Assembly: GCF_000702005.1 (NCBI RefSeq)
Contig: NZ_JNKI01000016.1
Location: 1 to 64,000, forward strand
Reading direction: 5' to 3'
Source of the DNA: Selenomonas sp. ND2010
GTDB taxonomy: Bacteria; Bacillota; Negativicutes; Selenomonadales; Selenomonadaceae
DNA length: 64,000 nt
The position numbers and the translations under genes were made by a program. Below the pieces are notes generated by a model. It had not been told where the DNA came from and did not search any database. It was given only the letters and a program-made list of their open reading frames with translations. This document shows positions 8,770 to 17,491 of this stretch, piece by piece (the first letter of the stretch is position 1; every line of letters starts with the position of its first letter).

Positions 8770-9864
8770 GTGGACAAACGGGAGAGTATGTGGGATTTAT
8801 ATCTCAAAAAAGGCATGAGCCGCCGCACGTTCGTCAAGAGCTGCGTCGCGCTGACGTCGCTAATGGGACTCAGCACAGATCAGGTATCGAAGGTCGTTGA
8901 GGCTGCGGAACAGAAACCGCTGCCGGTAGTCGTTTGGATTCATGGTCATGAGTGCACGGGGTGTGATGAATCGTTCATCCGTTCCGGTGCACCGCTGGCA
9001 TCTGACTTGGTATTGAGCCAGATTGCTTTGGAGTATGACCATCTGCTGAGCGCTGCATCCGGTGCTCCGTTTGAAGCGCATCTTGAGGAGACTATTGAGA
9101 AGTACAAAGGAAACTATATCCTTTGCGTTGAGGGTGCTGCCTGCACGAAGGACAACGGGGTGTACTGCATGTCCGGCGGACACACCTTCACGCATCTGCT
9201 TCAGCATGCGGCTCAGAATGCGAAAGCAGTTATCGCGTATGGCACCTGTGCCGTATCTGGCGGTATCCAGGCTGCAAAACCAAATCCGACGGGATCTTCG
9301 GGGATCGGGTATTTCACTGGCGGCACGCCGGTGGTAAATGTTCCGGGCTGCCCGCCGATTCCGGAAGTCATGACGGGTGTCGTCATGCATATCGCCCTGT
9401 TTGGGACGGTTCCGCCCCTTGATGGCGAAGGCCGCCCGAAACAGTTCTATGGCAACCGTATTCATGATACTTGCTATCGCCGTCCGTTCTTTGATGCCGG
9501 CATGTTTGCAGAAAGCTTTGATGATGCTGGCGCTAAGGCTGGCTGGTGCCTCTACAAGCTGGGCTGCCGTGGCCCGGAGACGTACAACTCCTGCGGCAAT
9601 CTGCGCTGGTTCCAGGGCATGAGCTATCCCATCCAGTCCGGTGCTCCGTGCATCGGCTGCTCCAACGCGCACTTCTGGGATGATGGTGCGATGACCGAGC
9701 GTCTGCCGAAATTCGGCCAGCCAATCGGTGATGTCGATCAGATCGGTGCTGTCATGGCTGCCGCTACGGCAGTCGGTGTCGCCGGTCATGCCGCGGCAAG
9801 CGTTGTTCAGAAGAAAAAACGCATTGCTGATGAAAAGAAGAACGAGGGAGCAGGTGAAGAATAA
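8770..9864 (+). CDS. hyaA: [NiFe] hydrogenase small subunit, Tat-exported
   Basis: A 364-residue small subunit of a group 1 membrane-bound uptake hydrogenase; it carries three iron-sulfur clusters between the active site and the membrane cytochrome. The N-terminus has a twin-arginine signal with SRRTFVK at residues 17-23. HECTGCDESF begins the proximal-cluster ligands. The C-terminus has a hydrophobic helix (VMAAATAVGVAGHAAASVV) and a charged tail, the usual membrane anchor. The start is GTG at 8770, 7 bases after AGGAGG. It abuts the large subunit directly. Confidence 0.95.
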   Translation: MDKRESMWDLYLKKGMSRRTFVKSCVALTSLMGLSTDQVSKVVEAAEQKPLPVVVWIHGHECTGCDESFIRSGAPLASDLVLSQIALEYDHLLSAASGAPFEAHLEETIEKYKGNYILCVEGAACTKDNGVYCMSGGHTFTHLLQHAAQNAKAVIAYGTCAVSGGIQAAKPNPTGSSGIGYFTGGTPVVNVPGCPPIPEVMTGVVMHIALFGTVPPLDGEGRPKQFYGNRIHDTCYRRPFFDAGMFAESFDDAGAKAGWCLYKLGCRGPETYNSCGNLRWFQGMSYPIQSGAPCIGCSNAHFWDDGAMTERLPKFGQPIGDVDQIGAVMAAATAVGVAGHAAASVVQKKKRIADEKKNEGAGEE

Positions 9865-11778
9865 ATGAAACACGTAGTAGTAGATCCGGTAACCCGTATC
9901 GAAGGTCATCTTCGTGTTGAGGTTCAGGTAGATGAAGCAACGGGCAAGGTAACCGATGCCCTTTCGTCCGGTACAGCATGGCGCGGTCTTGAGCTCGTCA
10001 TGAAGGACCGTGATCCGCGTGATGCTTGGGCATATATCCAGCGCATTTGCGGCGTTTGCACGACGGCCCATGCATTGGGGGCTGTCCGCGCGGTGGAGGA
10101 TGCTCTGGGCATCACGATTCCGAAGAACGCTCATTATATCCGCAACATCATGGCAGCTACGCTGACGGTACAGGACCACATTGTCCATTTTTACCATCTG
10201 CATGCCCTGGACTGGGTAAGTCCGCTGGAGGCAGCTGCCGCTGACCCCATTGCTACCGCTAACCTGCAGAATACTGTCTTGAATACCTATAAGCTTCCCT
10301 TCCGTGCTCCGGGCACGTCGGTAACGGAGGCTTTTGAACATGATTTCCCGGCTGCTACGCCGCAGTATTTTGCGCAAATCCAGGAAAAGGTCAAAGCCAT
10401 CGTTGCGAGCGGCCAGCTCGGTATTTTCTCGGCCAACTGGTGGGATCATCCGGATTACAAACTGCTGCCGCCTGAGGTTCATCTCATGGCTGTGGCTCAC
10501 TATCTCGAGATGCTCGACAAGCAGCGTGAGCTGGTTACGCCGCACGTCATCTTCGGCGGCAAGAACCCGCATCCGCACTATGTTGTCGGCGGTATGCCGT
10601 GCTCCATCTCGCTGGAGGACGGCAATGCACCGGTCAATACGGCCCGCCTCGACATCGTCGATCGTGCTATCAACATGGGCCGTTCGCTGGTCAACAACTA
10701 TTATCTGCCGGATCTTCTGGCGATTGGCTCTGCTTACGTCAAAGCTGGCCGTGTCGATGGCGGTGGTATGGCCAAGACCTGCGTGCTCGGCTATGGTGCT
10801 TATCCGGAAGAGCCGTTCAGCGGCACGAAGAACGGTGGCTTCTTCAAGAACCTGCTGATCCGCTGCAATGGTGTTGTTGAAGACTTCGGTAAGGGGCTCG
10901 CTGGCTGCAAAGTCACCGAGGTCAATGGCGAGGATTTTGCGGACCGCAAGGTATTTACCGAGAGCGTCGATCACTCTTGGTACGAGTATCCGGCTAAGAG
11001 CGAAGCTGCACTGAACCCGTGGGATGGCGTCACCTCGCCGAAATACACGGGGCCGAAAGAGGGCTCGGCTACCGAGTGGAAGGCTCTCAATGAGACGGGC
11101 AAGTACTCCTGGCTCAAGACGCCGAAATGGAATGGCAAGCTCTGCGAGGTCGGTCCGCTGGCCCGCTATATCATTATCTATGTCAAGGCTAAGAAGGGCT
11201 TGCTCGGCGAGCTGACTTGGGCGGAGAAAATGATGATGGATCAGATCGATGCCGTATCGAAGGTCCTCGGCCTGGCTCCGGAAGTCTGGCTCCCGACGAT
11301 GGTCGGCCGTACGGCTGCCCGTGCACTCGACTGCCAGCTGGCTGCCGAGATCAACAAGTACTTCTTCGACAAGCTCATTGCCAACCTCAAGACTGGCGAT
11401 ACGAAAGTCGCGAGCAACGAGAAATGGGACCCGTCAACCTGGCCGAAAGAGTGCGAAGGCGTTGGCATCTACGAGGCTCCGCGCGGGGCACTGTCCCACT
11501 ATATTGCCATCAAGGATGGCAAGACGGACAACTACCAGTGCATCGTTCCGACGACCTGGAGTGCTTGCCCGCGTGATGATAAGGCCGGCCACGGCGCTTA
11601 TGAGATGGCTATGATGGACACGACGGTCAAAGTACCGGATAAACCGCTGGAGATTGTCAAGGTCGTCCGTTCCTTCGACCCGTGCATGGCTTGTGCAACG
11701 CATATGTTCAATGCGAAAGGCGAGAAGATAAACGTCATCACCACGGATCCGTATTCTGGCACGCACGTTGAGAAATAA
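9865..11778 (+). CDS. hyaB: [NiFe] hydrogenase large subunit
   Basis: A 637-residue catalytic subunit that splits H2 at a Ni-Fe(CN)2CO centre. The N-terminal metal-ligand motif is RICGVCTTAH and the C-terminal one is DPCMACATH. The 24 residues after that histidine are the extension expected to be removed by the maturation protease encoded at 13895. It starts immediately after the small subunit stop and travels with it through Tat. Length and motifs are those of the periplasm-facing group 1 enzymes. Confidence 0.96.
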   Translation: MKHVVVDPVTRIEGHLRVEVQVDEATGKVTDALSSGTAWRGLELVMKDRDPRDAWAYIQRICGVCTTAHALGAVRAVEDALGITIPKNAHYIRNIMAATLTVQDHIVHFYHLHALDWVSPLEAAAADPIATANLQNTVLNTYKLPFRAPGTSVTEAFEHDFPAATPQYFAQIQEKVKAIVASGQLGIFSANWWDHPDYKLLPPEVHLMAVAHYLEMLDKQRELVTPHVIFGGKNPHPHYVVGGMPCSISLEDGNAPVNTARLDIVDRAINMGRSLVNNYYLPDLLAIGSAYVKAGRVDGGGMAKTCVLGYGAYPEEPFSGTKNGGFFKNLLIRCNGVVEDFGKGLAGCKVTEVNGEDFADRKVFTESVDHSWYEYPAKSEAALNPWDGVTSPKYTGPKEGSATEWKALNETGKYSWLKTPKWNGKLCEVGPLARYIIIYVKAKKGLLGELTWAEKMMMDQIDAVSKVLGLAPEVWLPTMVGRTAARALDCQLAAEINKYFFDKLIANLKTGDTKVASNEKWDPSTWPKECEGVGIYEAPRGALSHYIAIKDGKTDNYQCIVPTTWSACPRDDKAGHGAYEMAMMDTTVKVPDKPLEIVKVVRSFDPCMACATHMFNAKGEKINVITTDPYSGTHVEK

Positions 11779-11813
11779 GCCGGATACCGGATGGAAAGGA
11801 AGGGAACAGTAGA

Positions 11814-12515
11814 ATGAAAGAAGAAAAGCGTAAAATCTACTACCTGTTCAGTCCGTATTTGCGGATTTTCCATTGGATCATGGTGCTGGCTATCGTCGTG
11901 CTGTTCATCACGGGGCTACTGGTCACAAAACCGGTGACTGTGCTGGGCATTGAACCGACCTACACATCCATGTCCATGGACTGGGTAAGAAATATCCACT
12001 TTATCGCGGCATTTGCCTTCTGTGCGGCTTTTATCCTGCGCATTTATGGCTTCATCGTGAACAAGGGAGATCGTCTTTTCCCACGCGTATGGGAAGGTCA
12101 TTTTTATAGTGAAACCATTGATGTGGCCCTTCACTACATGCTTTTGAAACCGAAGCATGCGCCGTTTTTGCGCAACCCGCTGGCACGCTCCTCGTATGCG
12201 GGCCTCTACGCAATGGTACTGGTGGAGATCCTCACGGGCTTTGCTATGTACTATATGACGGAACCGTCGGAAATCGGCGGCCTGCTTTTCGGCTGGGTCA
12301 ATGTGGTTCTGGGCGGTGAGATGATGACCCATTGGGTACATCATATCGTCGCATGGCTCATCATGCTGTTTGCCATCGGTCATGTCTACATGGTACTGCG
12401 GGCAGATATCATGGAGGCCGAGGGCGAAGCTTCGTCGATGTTCTCTGGGGTGAAATTCCTGGAGCATGTTCCGAAGGATGCCAATGAGGTAGAGCCACCG
12501 AAAGAGGCAAAATAA
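11814..12515 (+). CDS. hyaC: [NiFe] hydrogenase b-type cytochrome subunit
   Basis: A 233-residue di-haem cytochrome b that anchors the hydrogenase and passes electrons to the quinone pool. Four hydrophobic segments are visible. Candidate haem-ligand histidines sit in RIFHWIMVLA, NIHFIAAFAF and the last helices (WVHHIVAW, FAIGHVYMV). GGAAGGGAA precedes the start. Its presence marks the complex as membrane-bound and respiratory rather than soluble or bifurcating. Confidence 0.93.
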   Translation: MKEEKRKIYYLFSPYLRIFHWIMVLAIVVLFITGLLVTKPVTVLGIEPTYTSMSMDWVRNIHFIAAFAFCAAFILRIYGFIVNKGDRLFPRVWEGHFYSETIDVALHYMLLKPKHAPFLRNPLARSSYAGLYAMVLVEILTGFAMYYMTEPSEIGGLLFGWVNVVLGGEMMTHWVHHIVAWLIMLFAIGHVYMVLRADIMEAEGEASSMFSGVKFLEHVPKDANEVEPPKEAK

Positions 12516-12553
12516 AACGTAACCAATCAGTCAGACAAAAGGAGAATCAGATT

Positions 12554-12796
12554 ATGTGTAAAGAATGCGGCTGTGGTGAGACGAATGGCAATACGCGTCT
12601 CCAGTTCTTTGTAAAAGGCTATACGGAAGAAAACGCCAAAGAGGTTGAGAAAGCTCTGCTGGGCCTTCCGGGCGTGCTCTTTGTCCATATCCATGCACAT
12701 GATGGCGAAACGGTGGTAGATTATGCACCGGCCAAGACGAAGCTTATGGATATCATCGGTGTATTCAGCGCACGTGGTCTTGAGGCTGCTTTGTAA
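12554..12796 (+). CDS. Small CxxCGCG-motif protein with HMA-like fold, hydrogenase-linked
   Basis: An 80-residue protein. It opens with MCKECGCGETNG, which closely resembles the CxxCGC nickel-binding N-terminus of many HypB proteins, and continues with a ferredoxin-like/heavy-metal-associated pattern (about residues 15-80: strand, KEVEKALLGLPGV helix, strand, DIIGVFSARGLEA helix). The HypB at 13240 lacks that N-terminal motif, so this may be its detached metal-delivery module. A good AAAGGAGAA lies upstream. It lies between the structural genes and a hairpin that precedes hypA. The function is inferred from motif and position only. Confidence 0.75.
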   Translation: MCKECGCGETNGNTRLQFFVKGYTEENAKEVEKALLGLPGVLFVHIHAHDGETVVDYAPAKTKLMDIIGVFSARGLEAAL

Positions 12797-12815
12797 TTGA
12801 TGCGTTAGTATGAGG

Positions 12816-12847
12816 GGGACCGCTGCTATACTGCGGCGGTCCCTTTG
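12816..12847 (+). terminator. Terminator or attenuator between structural and maturation genes
   Basis: GGGACCGCTGC pairs with GCGGCGGTCCC across a 6-base loop (one G-T wobble), followed by a short TTTGTT run. It may lower transcription of the hyp genes relative to the hydrogenase subunits. Confidence 0.7.
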
Positions 12848-12896
12848 TTATGTACAGATAGGCTGCAGGAGGCCTTGAGGTGCAGGAGGAAAAACT

Positions 12897-13238
12897 ATGC
12901 ATGAAATGGCGCTGGCGGAGGGCATCTTAGATATTGCCCTGGATTATGCCAAACAAAACGAAGCCAAGCGGATCGCTGAAGTCGGCCTGCTGATCGGCGA
13001 GATGTCTGGCGTGGAACAGGAGTCGCTGCGGTTTTCGTTTGATATGCTGGTGAAAGGGACGATTGCCGAAGGCGCAAAACTCGTCATCAAGGATGTGCCT
13101 CTGATGGGGAAATGTAGCAAATGCGGCAGAACGTTTCATATCGAGCATTATGATTTCTGGTGCCCGGAATGCAAGGACGGTGTCCTGACGACGATTTCCG
13201 GCCGCGAAATGAAGGTAGAGTATTTGGAGGTGGACTGA
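12897..13238 (+). CDS. hypA: Hydrogenase nickel-insertion protein HypA
   Basis: A 113-residue HypA. The N-terminal MHEMAL contains the nickel-binding His2. The zinc site is formed by the two CxxC pairs CSKC and CPEC around residues 74-97. HypA works with HypB to insert nickel into the large subunit after the Fe(CN)2CO group. GGAGGA ends about 6 bases before the ATG. It lies one base upstream of hypB. Confidence 0.95.
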   Translation: MHEMALAEGILDIALDYAKQNEAKRIAEVGLLIGEMSGVEQESLRFSFDMLVKGTIAEGAKLVIKDVPLMGKCSKCGRTFHIEHYDFWCPECKDGVLTTISGREMKVEYLEVD

Positions 13239-13239
13239 C

Positions 13240-13902
13240 ATGGCAGAGATTCAGGTCATGAAAAATATTTTGGGAGAGAACGACCGCATTGCAGCGGAAA
13301 ACCAGGCGATGTTTGCCGCGAAAGGGGTATATGTCGTCAATTTAATGGGTTCGCCGGGCGCTGGCAAGACATCGGTGCTCGAAAAGACGATGGAAAAACT
13401 CAAAGATGTGCTCAAGATGGCAGTCATTGAAGGCGATCTTTTCACAAGCAAAGATGCGGACCGCATCGAACGCCATGGCGTTCCAGTCATCCAGATCAAT
13501 ACCGCGGGCGGCTGTCATTTGGATGCGCCAATGGTACAGAAGGTTGCCCAGCAGATGGATCTGGACCAGTTGGATTTGTTGATTGTCGAAAATGTCGGCA
13601 ACCTGGTCTGCCCGGCAGAGTTTGCCGTTGGCGAGGATGACAAAGCAGTGGTGCTTTCGATTACCGAAGGCGATGACAAGCCGTTGAAGTATCCGCTTAT
13701 CTTCAAAGAGTCGGCGATTGCCATACTAAATAAAGTCGATATTCTGCCGTATTGCAATTTCAATATGGAGTCGGCCAAAGAGGATATTACGACTCTTCAT
13801 CCAGGAATGAAAGTGCTGGAGGTTTCCTGCACGACGGAGCAGGGAATCGATGCGTGGTGTGAGTGGCTGAAAGAAAAAGTGGCGGAGAAGAAAAATGGCT
13901 GA
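13240..13902 (+). CDS. hypB: Hydrogenase nickel-insertion GTPase HypB
   Basis: A 220-residue SIMIBI-class GTPase. The P-loop GSPGAGKT is at residues 37-44, and IEGDLFTSKDADRI and QINTAGGCHLDAPM carry the switch and dimer-interface metal-site residues. It has neither a histidine-rich stretch nor the N-terminal CxxCGC motif of many HypB proteins, which makes the small protein at 12554 interesting. Its 3' end overlaps the next gene by eight bases. Confidence 0.95.
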   Translation: MAEIQVMKNILGENDRIAAENQAMFAAKGVYVVNLMGSPGAGKTSVLEKTMEKLKDVLKMAVIEGDLFTSKDADRIERHGVPVIQINTAGGCHLDAPMVQKVAQQMDLDQLDLLIVENVGNLVCPAEFAVGEDDKAVVLSITEGDDKPLKYPLIFKESAIAILNKVDILPYCNFNMESAKEDITTLHPGMKVLEVSCTTEQGIDAWCEWLKEKVAEKKNG

Positions 13903-14494
13903 TATATTTGGTAATGGCTCGGACGGCGTTTCGAGCATTGATAACGTCCTGCACCGGTCGGAAGTAACGATCTTGGGGGTAGGCAATGTAATCCTGCGCG
14001 ATGAAGGATTCGGTGTCCGCGTGATGGAATATCTCGATGCCCATTATGAATTTCCGGAGAATGTCCAGCTGGTCGATGGCGGGACGCTGGGCATTGAACT
14101 TACGCAGTATGTAACAGGAACGGACAAGTTGTTGGTCATTGATTCCATCAATGGCGGGGCCGAACCGGGCACGCTGTTCTGCTTCCATAACGACGACGTC
14201 ATGGAACATTTTCAGGATAAATTGTCAGCGCATGAAGTGGGGATTCAAGATGTCCTCGGTCTGCTGACGGTAACGGGGCATAAGATTCCCGAGGTAATCG
14301 TAATCGGTGCCCAGCCCTTTGACCTTGAGGCTGGAGTAGAGCTGTCGGCAGGCATGCAAAAACTGCTGCCACAGGTGGTGGAAACGGCCTTGGAAAAACT
14401 TCGCGGCTGGGGAATCGAGCCGGTGAAAAAGAAAGTTCCCGATGCGATGGATTTCGGCGTCGTAGCGGAAGAGGTTATCAGGACTAGAGGATAA
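13895..14494 (+). CDS. hyaD: Hydrogenase maturation endopeptidase (HyaD/HybD family)
   Basis: A 199-residue protease that clips the C-terminal extension of the large subunit once nickel is in place. GVGNVILRDEGFGVRV is the family's signature with the nickel-sensing acidic residue; the second acidic site lies in LLVIDSINGG. About 25 residues precede the usual start and are unusual; an internal start cannot be excluded, but the ATG at 13895 fits coupling with hypB. The symbol is by family, not by proven substrate. Confidence 0.92.
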   Translation: MADIFGNGSDGVSSIDNVLHRSEVTILGVGNVILRDEGFGVRVMEYLDAHYEFPENVQLVDGGTLGIELTQYVTGTDKLLVIDSINGGAEPGTLFCFHNDDVMEHFQDKLSAHEVGIQDVLGLLTVTGHKIPEVIVIGAQPFDLEAGVELSAGMQKLLPQVVETALEKLRGWGIEPVKKKVPDAMDFGVVAEEVIRTRG

Positions 14495-14505
14495 GGAGCG
14501 GTAAT

Positions 14506-14763
14506 ATGTGTCTTGCAGTACCAGCAAAAGTGCTTGAAATAGAAAATGCCATTGGCAAGGTAGAAATTTCAGGGGTCAGCCGTGAAGTTTCCATGATGCT
14601 TTTGCCCGAGGCGAAGGTCGGTGATTTCGTTCTCGTACATGCGGGGTTTGCCATGCAGATTGTCGATGAGAAAGATGCGGAGGAAACCAACGCCCTGCTG
14701 GCGGAGATGAAGGGCGCGCCACGGACTGTAGATACGATTGAGGAGTCGGTGGCTCATGAATAA
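14506..14763 (+). CDS. hypC: Hydrogenase maturation chaperone HypC
   Basis: An 85-residue HypC/HupF. The invariant N-terminal MCLAVPAKV supplies Cys2, which carries the iron during Fe(CN)2CO assembly with HypD and hands it to the large-subunit precursor. AAGGAGCGG precedes the ATG. The end overlaps hypD by eight bases. Confidence 0.95.
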   Translation: MCLAVPAKVLEIENAIGKVEISGVSREVSMMLLPEAKVGDFVLVHAGFAMQIVDEKDAEETNALLAEMKGAPRTVDTIEESVAHE

Positions 14764-15865
14764 GAATGCGGAACGTGAACTGGCACAAAAGCTGGTCACA
14801 GAAATAAAAACAATGGCCGACAAGGCGGGGCGTAAACTTCGTTTTATGGAGGTTTGCGGAACGCATACGGTTTCCATTTTCCGGGCGGGCATTCGTCAGC
14901 TGCTGCCGGATAATGTGGAGCTCGTTTCAGGCCCAGGATGCCCCGTATGCGTAACGCCCGATGATTACATGGATAAGGCTATCGCCTATGCTCAGCATCC
15001 CGATGTCATCATCACGACTTTTGGCGATATGCTGAAGGTCCCAGGAACGAAGTCAAGCCTGGGGGAAGCCAAGACGAATGGCGCAGATATCCGCATCGTG
15101 TATTCCCCTTTGGATTCGATTCCGATTGCGAAAGAGAATCCGGACAAAAAAGTCGTATTCCTGGCCGTCGGCTTTGAGACGACAGCTCCAACGGCGGCGG
15201 CCACGGTGCTGGCAGCTGAGCAGCAGGGCGTAAAGAATCTCTTCATGCTGTCGGCGCAAAAACTCGTGCCGCCGGTTATGGAGGCACTGCTCAGCGATGC
15301 GCAGGTGAGGGTGGACGGTTTCATTTTGCCGGGACACGTCTCGGTGGTGACCGGGACGGGAATTTACGAGCCAATCGTCGCCAAGTATCATGTGCCGGGC
15401 GTTGTCACGGGCTTTGAACCGCTGCAGATCCTGCGGGCGCTTTACCGGCTGGTCAAACAGGTGGTAAACGGTGAGGCGAAGGTGGAAAATGAATATGAAG
15501 CGGTCGTGCGGCCGGAGGGGAATCCGGTATCTCAGCGCATTACCGATACGGTATATGAACCGGTTGACACAGGCTGGCGTGGTATGGGCGTTGTACCGCG
15601 TTCTGGACTCAAGATGCGGGAAGCGTACAAGTCCTACGATATCGAAGCGGTCATGCCCTTGGCGGTGGCAGAACTTCCGGCACCGAAGAAGACGGCCTGC
15701 CGCTGTGGCGAAGTGCTCCGCGGTATCGTGACGCCGCCGCAGTGCCCACTTTTTGCCAAAGCGTGTGTACCCACCCATGCAATCGGACCTTGCATGGTTT
15801 CGGTGGAAGGAGTATGTGCCGCTTGGTACAAATATGGTCAGGGGAGATTCGAATATGGTAAGTGA
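14756..15865 (+). CDS. hypD: Hydrogenase maturation protein HypD
   Basis: A 369-residue [4Fe-4S] scaffold on which CN and CO ligands are put on iron together with HypC. The conserved MEVCGTHT and GPGCPVCV motifs are present near residues 33 and 62, and the C-terminal cluster cysteines are visible (CRCGEVLRG and following). I place the start at the ATG at 14756 inside the hypC stop rather than the upstream ATG at 14738, because the protein then begins as in other HypD sequences and GGAG is suitably spaced. Confidence 0.95.
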   Translation: MNKNAERELAQKLVTEIKTMADKAGRKLRFMEVCGTHTVSIFRAGIRQLLPDNVELVSGPGCPVCVTPDDYMDKAIAYAQHPDVIITTFGDMLKVPGTKSSLGEAKTNGADIRIVYSPLDSIPIAKENPDKKVVFLAVGFETTAPTAAATVLAAEQQGVKNLFMLSAQKLVPPVMEALLSDAQVRVDGFILPGHVSVVTGTGIYEPIVAKYHVPGVVTGFEPLQILRALYRLVKQVVNGEAKVENEYEAVVRPEGNPVSQRITDTVYEPVDTGWRGMGVVPRSGLKMREAYKSYDIEAVMPLAVAELPAPKKTACRCGEVLRGIVTPPQCPLFAKACVPTHAIGPCMVSVEGVCAAWYKYGQGRFEYGK

Positions 15866-16862
15866 TAAAGTAACGCTGGCGCATGGTGCTGGCGGAAAAT
15901 TAAGTCAGGAACTCATGGAAGAAGTCATTCTGCCGGCCTATGGCAATCCGCTGCTCAACGAACTTCATGATGGCGCGCAGGTGCAGATGGGCGGGCAGGT
16001 GGCCTTTACCACCGATTCGTATGTCGTGCAGCCGCTCTTCTTCGCAGGCGGCAATATTGGCAAACTGGCAGTCTGCGGGACGGTTAATGACCTTTCCATG
16101 ACTGGCGCGGTGCCCCGCTATCTGTCGGCGGGTCTCATCATCGAAGAAGGTTTTCCGATCAAAGATCTCAAGGAAATCGTGGCAACGATGCGCAAGATGG
16201 CCGATGAGGCTGGCATCTATATCGTCACGGGCGATACCAAAGTCGTCGAGAAGGGCAAGGCCGATGGCATCTTTATCAATACCGCTGGTATCGGTGATGT
16301 TATTCGCGGAACGCATATCGCACCGCAGAATGTCAAGCCAGGCATGAAGATCATCCTGTCAGGCTATATTGGCGACCATGCAGCGGCTATTTTGGCGGGG
16401 CGCCATGGACTTACCCTTCCCGATACGGTCAAGACGGATTGTGCACCGCTCTGCCATATGACGAAGGCGATGCTGGAAGCGGCGCCGGATATCGCCGTGC
16501 TGCGCGACCCGACCCGCGGCGGCGTAGCCGCCGTGCTCAATGAGATTGCGGCCGCTTCGAATTGTGGCATCCTCATCGATGAGGATGCAATCCCCATTCA
16601 TGAAGAAGTGCAGGGCGTCTGCGATATCCTTGGCTTTGACCCGCTCTATTTGGCCAATGAGGGCAAATGCGTGGCGTTTGTACCGGCAGATGAAGCGCAG
16701 GGCGTGCTCGCGGTCATGCAGGCGAATAAATACGGCCGTGATGCCCGCATCATCGGCGAGGTCACGGAGCAGGCTAAGGGGCAGGTTGGACTGCGCACGG
16801 CTATCGGCGGTATCCGCGTCGTTGACATGCCGTTGGGCAATATCGTTCCGCGTATCTGTTGA
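15855..16862 (+). CDS. hypE: Hydrogenase maturation protein HypE (thiocarbamate dehydratase)
   Basis: A 335-residue AIR-synthase-fold enzyme. It ends in PRIC, the C-terminal cysteine that receives the carbamoyl group from HypF and is dehydrated to thiocyanate. LAHGAGGKLSQELM at the N-terminus and the VTGDTKVVEKG segment are conserved. The ATG at 15855 overlaps the last codons of hypD; an in-frame ATG further upstream would add about 34 residues unlike the family. HypF, its partner, is not in this window. Confidence 0.95.
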   Translation: MVSDKVTLAHGAGGKLSQELMEEVILPAYGNPLLNELHDGAQVQMGGQVAFTTDSYVVQPLFFAGGNIGKLAVCGTVNDLSMTGAVPRYLSAGLIIEEGFPIKDLKEIVATMRKMADEAGIYIVTGDTKVVEKGKADGIFINTAGIGDVIRGTHIAPQNVKPGMKIILSGYIGDHAAAILAGRHGLTLPDTVKTDCAPLCHMTKAMLEAAPDIAVLRDPTRGGVAAVLNEIAAASNCGILIDEDAIPIHEEVQGVCDILGFDPLYLANEGKCVAFVPADEAQGVLAVMQANKYGRDARIIGEVTEQAKGQVGLRTAIGGIRVVDMPLGNIVPRIC

Positions 16863-16883
16863 TTTAGAATTCCGTTAAATTGC

Positions 16884-16912
16884 TTGCGTCAGAGGATGTC
16901 CTACTTTATAAT
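16884..16912 (+). promoter_or_regulatory. Promoter upstream of the secreted protein gene at 16960
   Basis: TTGCGT at 16884-16889 and TATAAT at 16907-16912 are separated by 17 bases, a good sigma-A match in the gap after hypE. Confidence 0.6.
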
Positions 16913-16959
16913 AGTAACCGTTTAGACGAGTTATGGTTATATAAAGGGAAGCGAAACCA

Positions 16960-17433
16960 ATGCAAATAAAACGCTTGTTATCCCTTTGCCTGCTGGCACT
17001 GCTTTTGTTTAGTAGTATTTGCCAGGCAGAGGAGGAGAATATGCAGTTCGTCGATGCAGACGGTGGCACCGGCTATTATGTCGATGTGGATTCCATCGCG
17101 TTTTCAGAGGTTACGGAAAAGGTTTATCCCGAACCGATTTTGTCGGATGACCCGTCAAAACCGCCGGTGATATTGCCCCCGCGGGAAGAGACCCGTGAGA
17201 TTGTCAAGGCACGCATTGCCGTTGTCAAAGCGTATACGAATCGGCGGTACCTTCAGTATGTGAAATTCGATCCGGCTCGCAGTGAGTACCAGATTTTAGC
17301 GTCGAAGACGCAGCAGTATGATACGCGCAAACAGCTGGACAAAAGTGAGACACCGCAGCCCGTGATGAAGTATGGGCCGGAGTCTGCGTATCGGGCAATT
17401 GTCGACTTCATTTATGAGCAGAAAAAGCAATAG
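16960..17433 (+). CDS. Secreted protein of unknown function
   Basis: A 157-residue protein with a clear signal peptide (MQIKRL, a leucine-rich core, cleavage after CQA near residue 23). The mature part begins with an acidic stretch and FVDADGGTGYYVDVDSIAF, a pattern that resembles the surface-antigen-like small domains of Negativicutes, and ends in a short helical segment. No catalytic motif is visible. AAGGGAAG precedes the start. I do not recognise the family well enough to name a function. Confidence 0.75.
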   Translation: MQIKRLLSLCLLALLLFSSICQAEEENMQFVDADGGTGYYVDVDSIAFSEVTEKVYPEPILSDDPSKPPVILPPREETREIVKARIAVVKAYTNRRYLQYVKFDPARSEYQILASKTQQYDTRKQLDKSETPQPVMKYGPESAYRAIVDFIYEQKKQ

Positions 17434-17442
17434 GAAAATGAC

Positions 17443-17469
17443 AGCCTTCCTCTGTTGGGGAAGGCTTAT
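17443..17469 (+). terminator. Weak hairpin terminator
   Basis: AGCCTTCC at 17443-17450 pairs with GGAAGGCT at 17459-17466; only a poor T run follows. It belongs to a family of similar hairpins found elsewhere in this window. Confidence 0.5.
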
Positions 17470-17491
17470 CGTATAAAGAGGGATGGTTGTG

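Noticed and set aside
8860-10974. Long open frame on the minus strand (about 700 codons) opposite the hydrogenase genes
   Set aside because: It mirrors the small and large subunit genes in the antisense frame, lacks a ribosome site and any recognisable motif; high-GC codon bias on the plus strand explains it.
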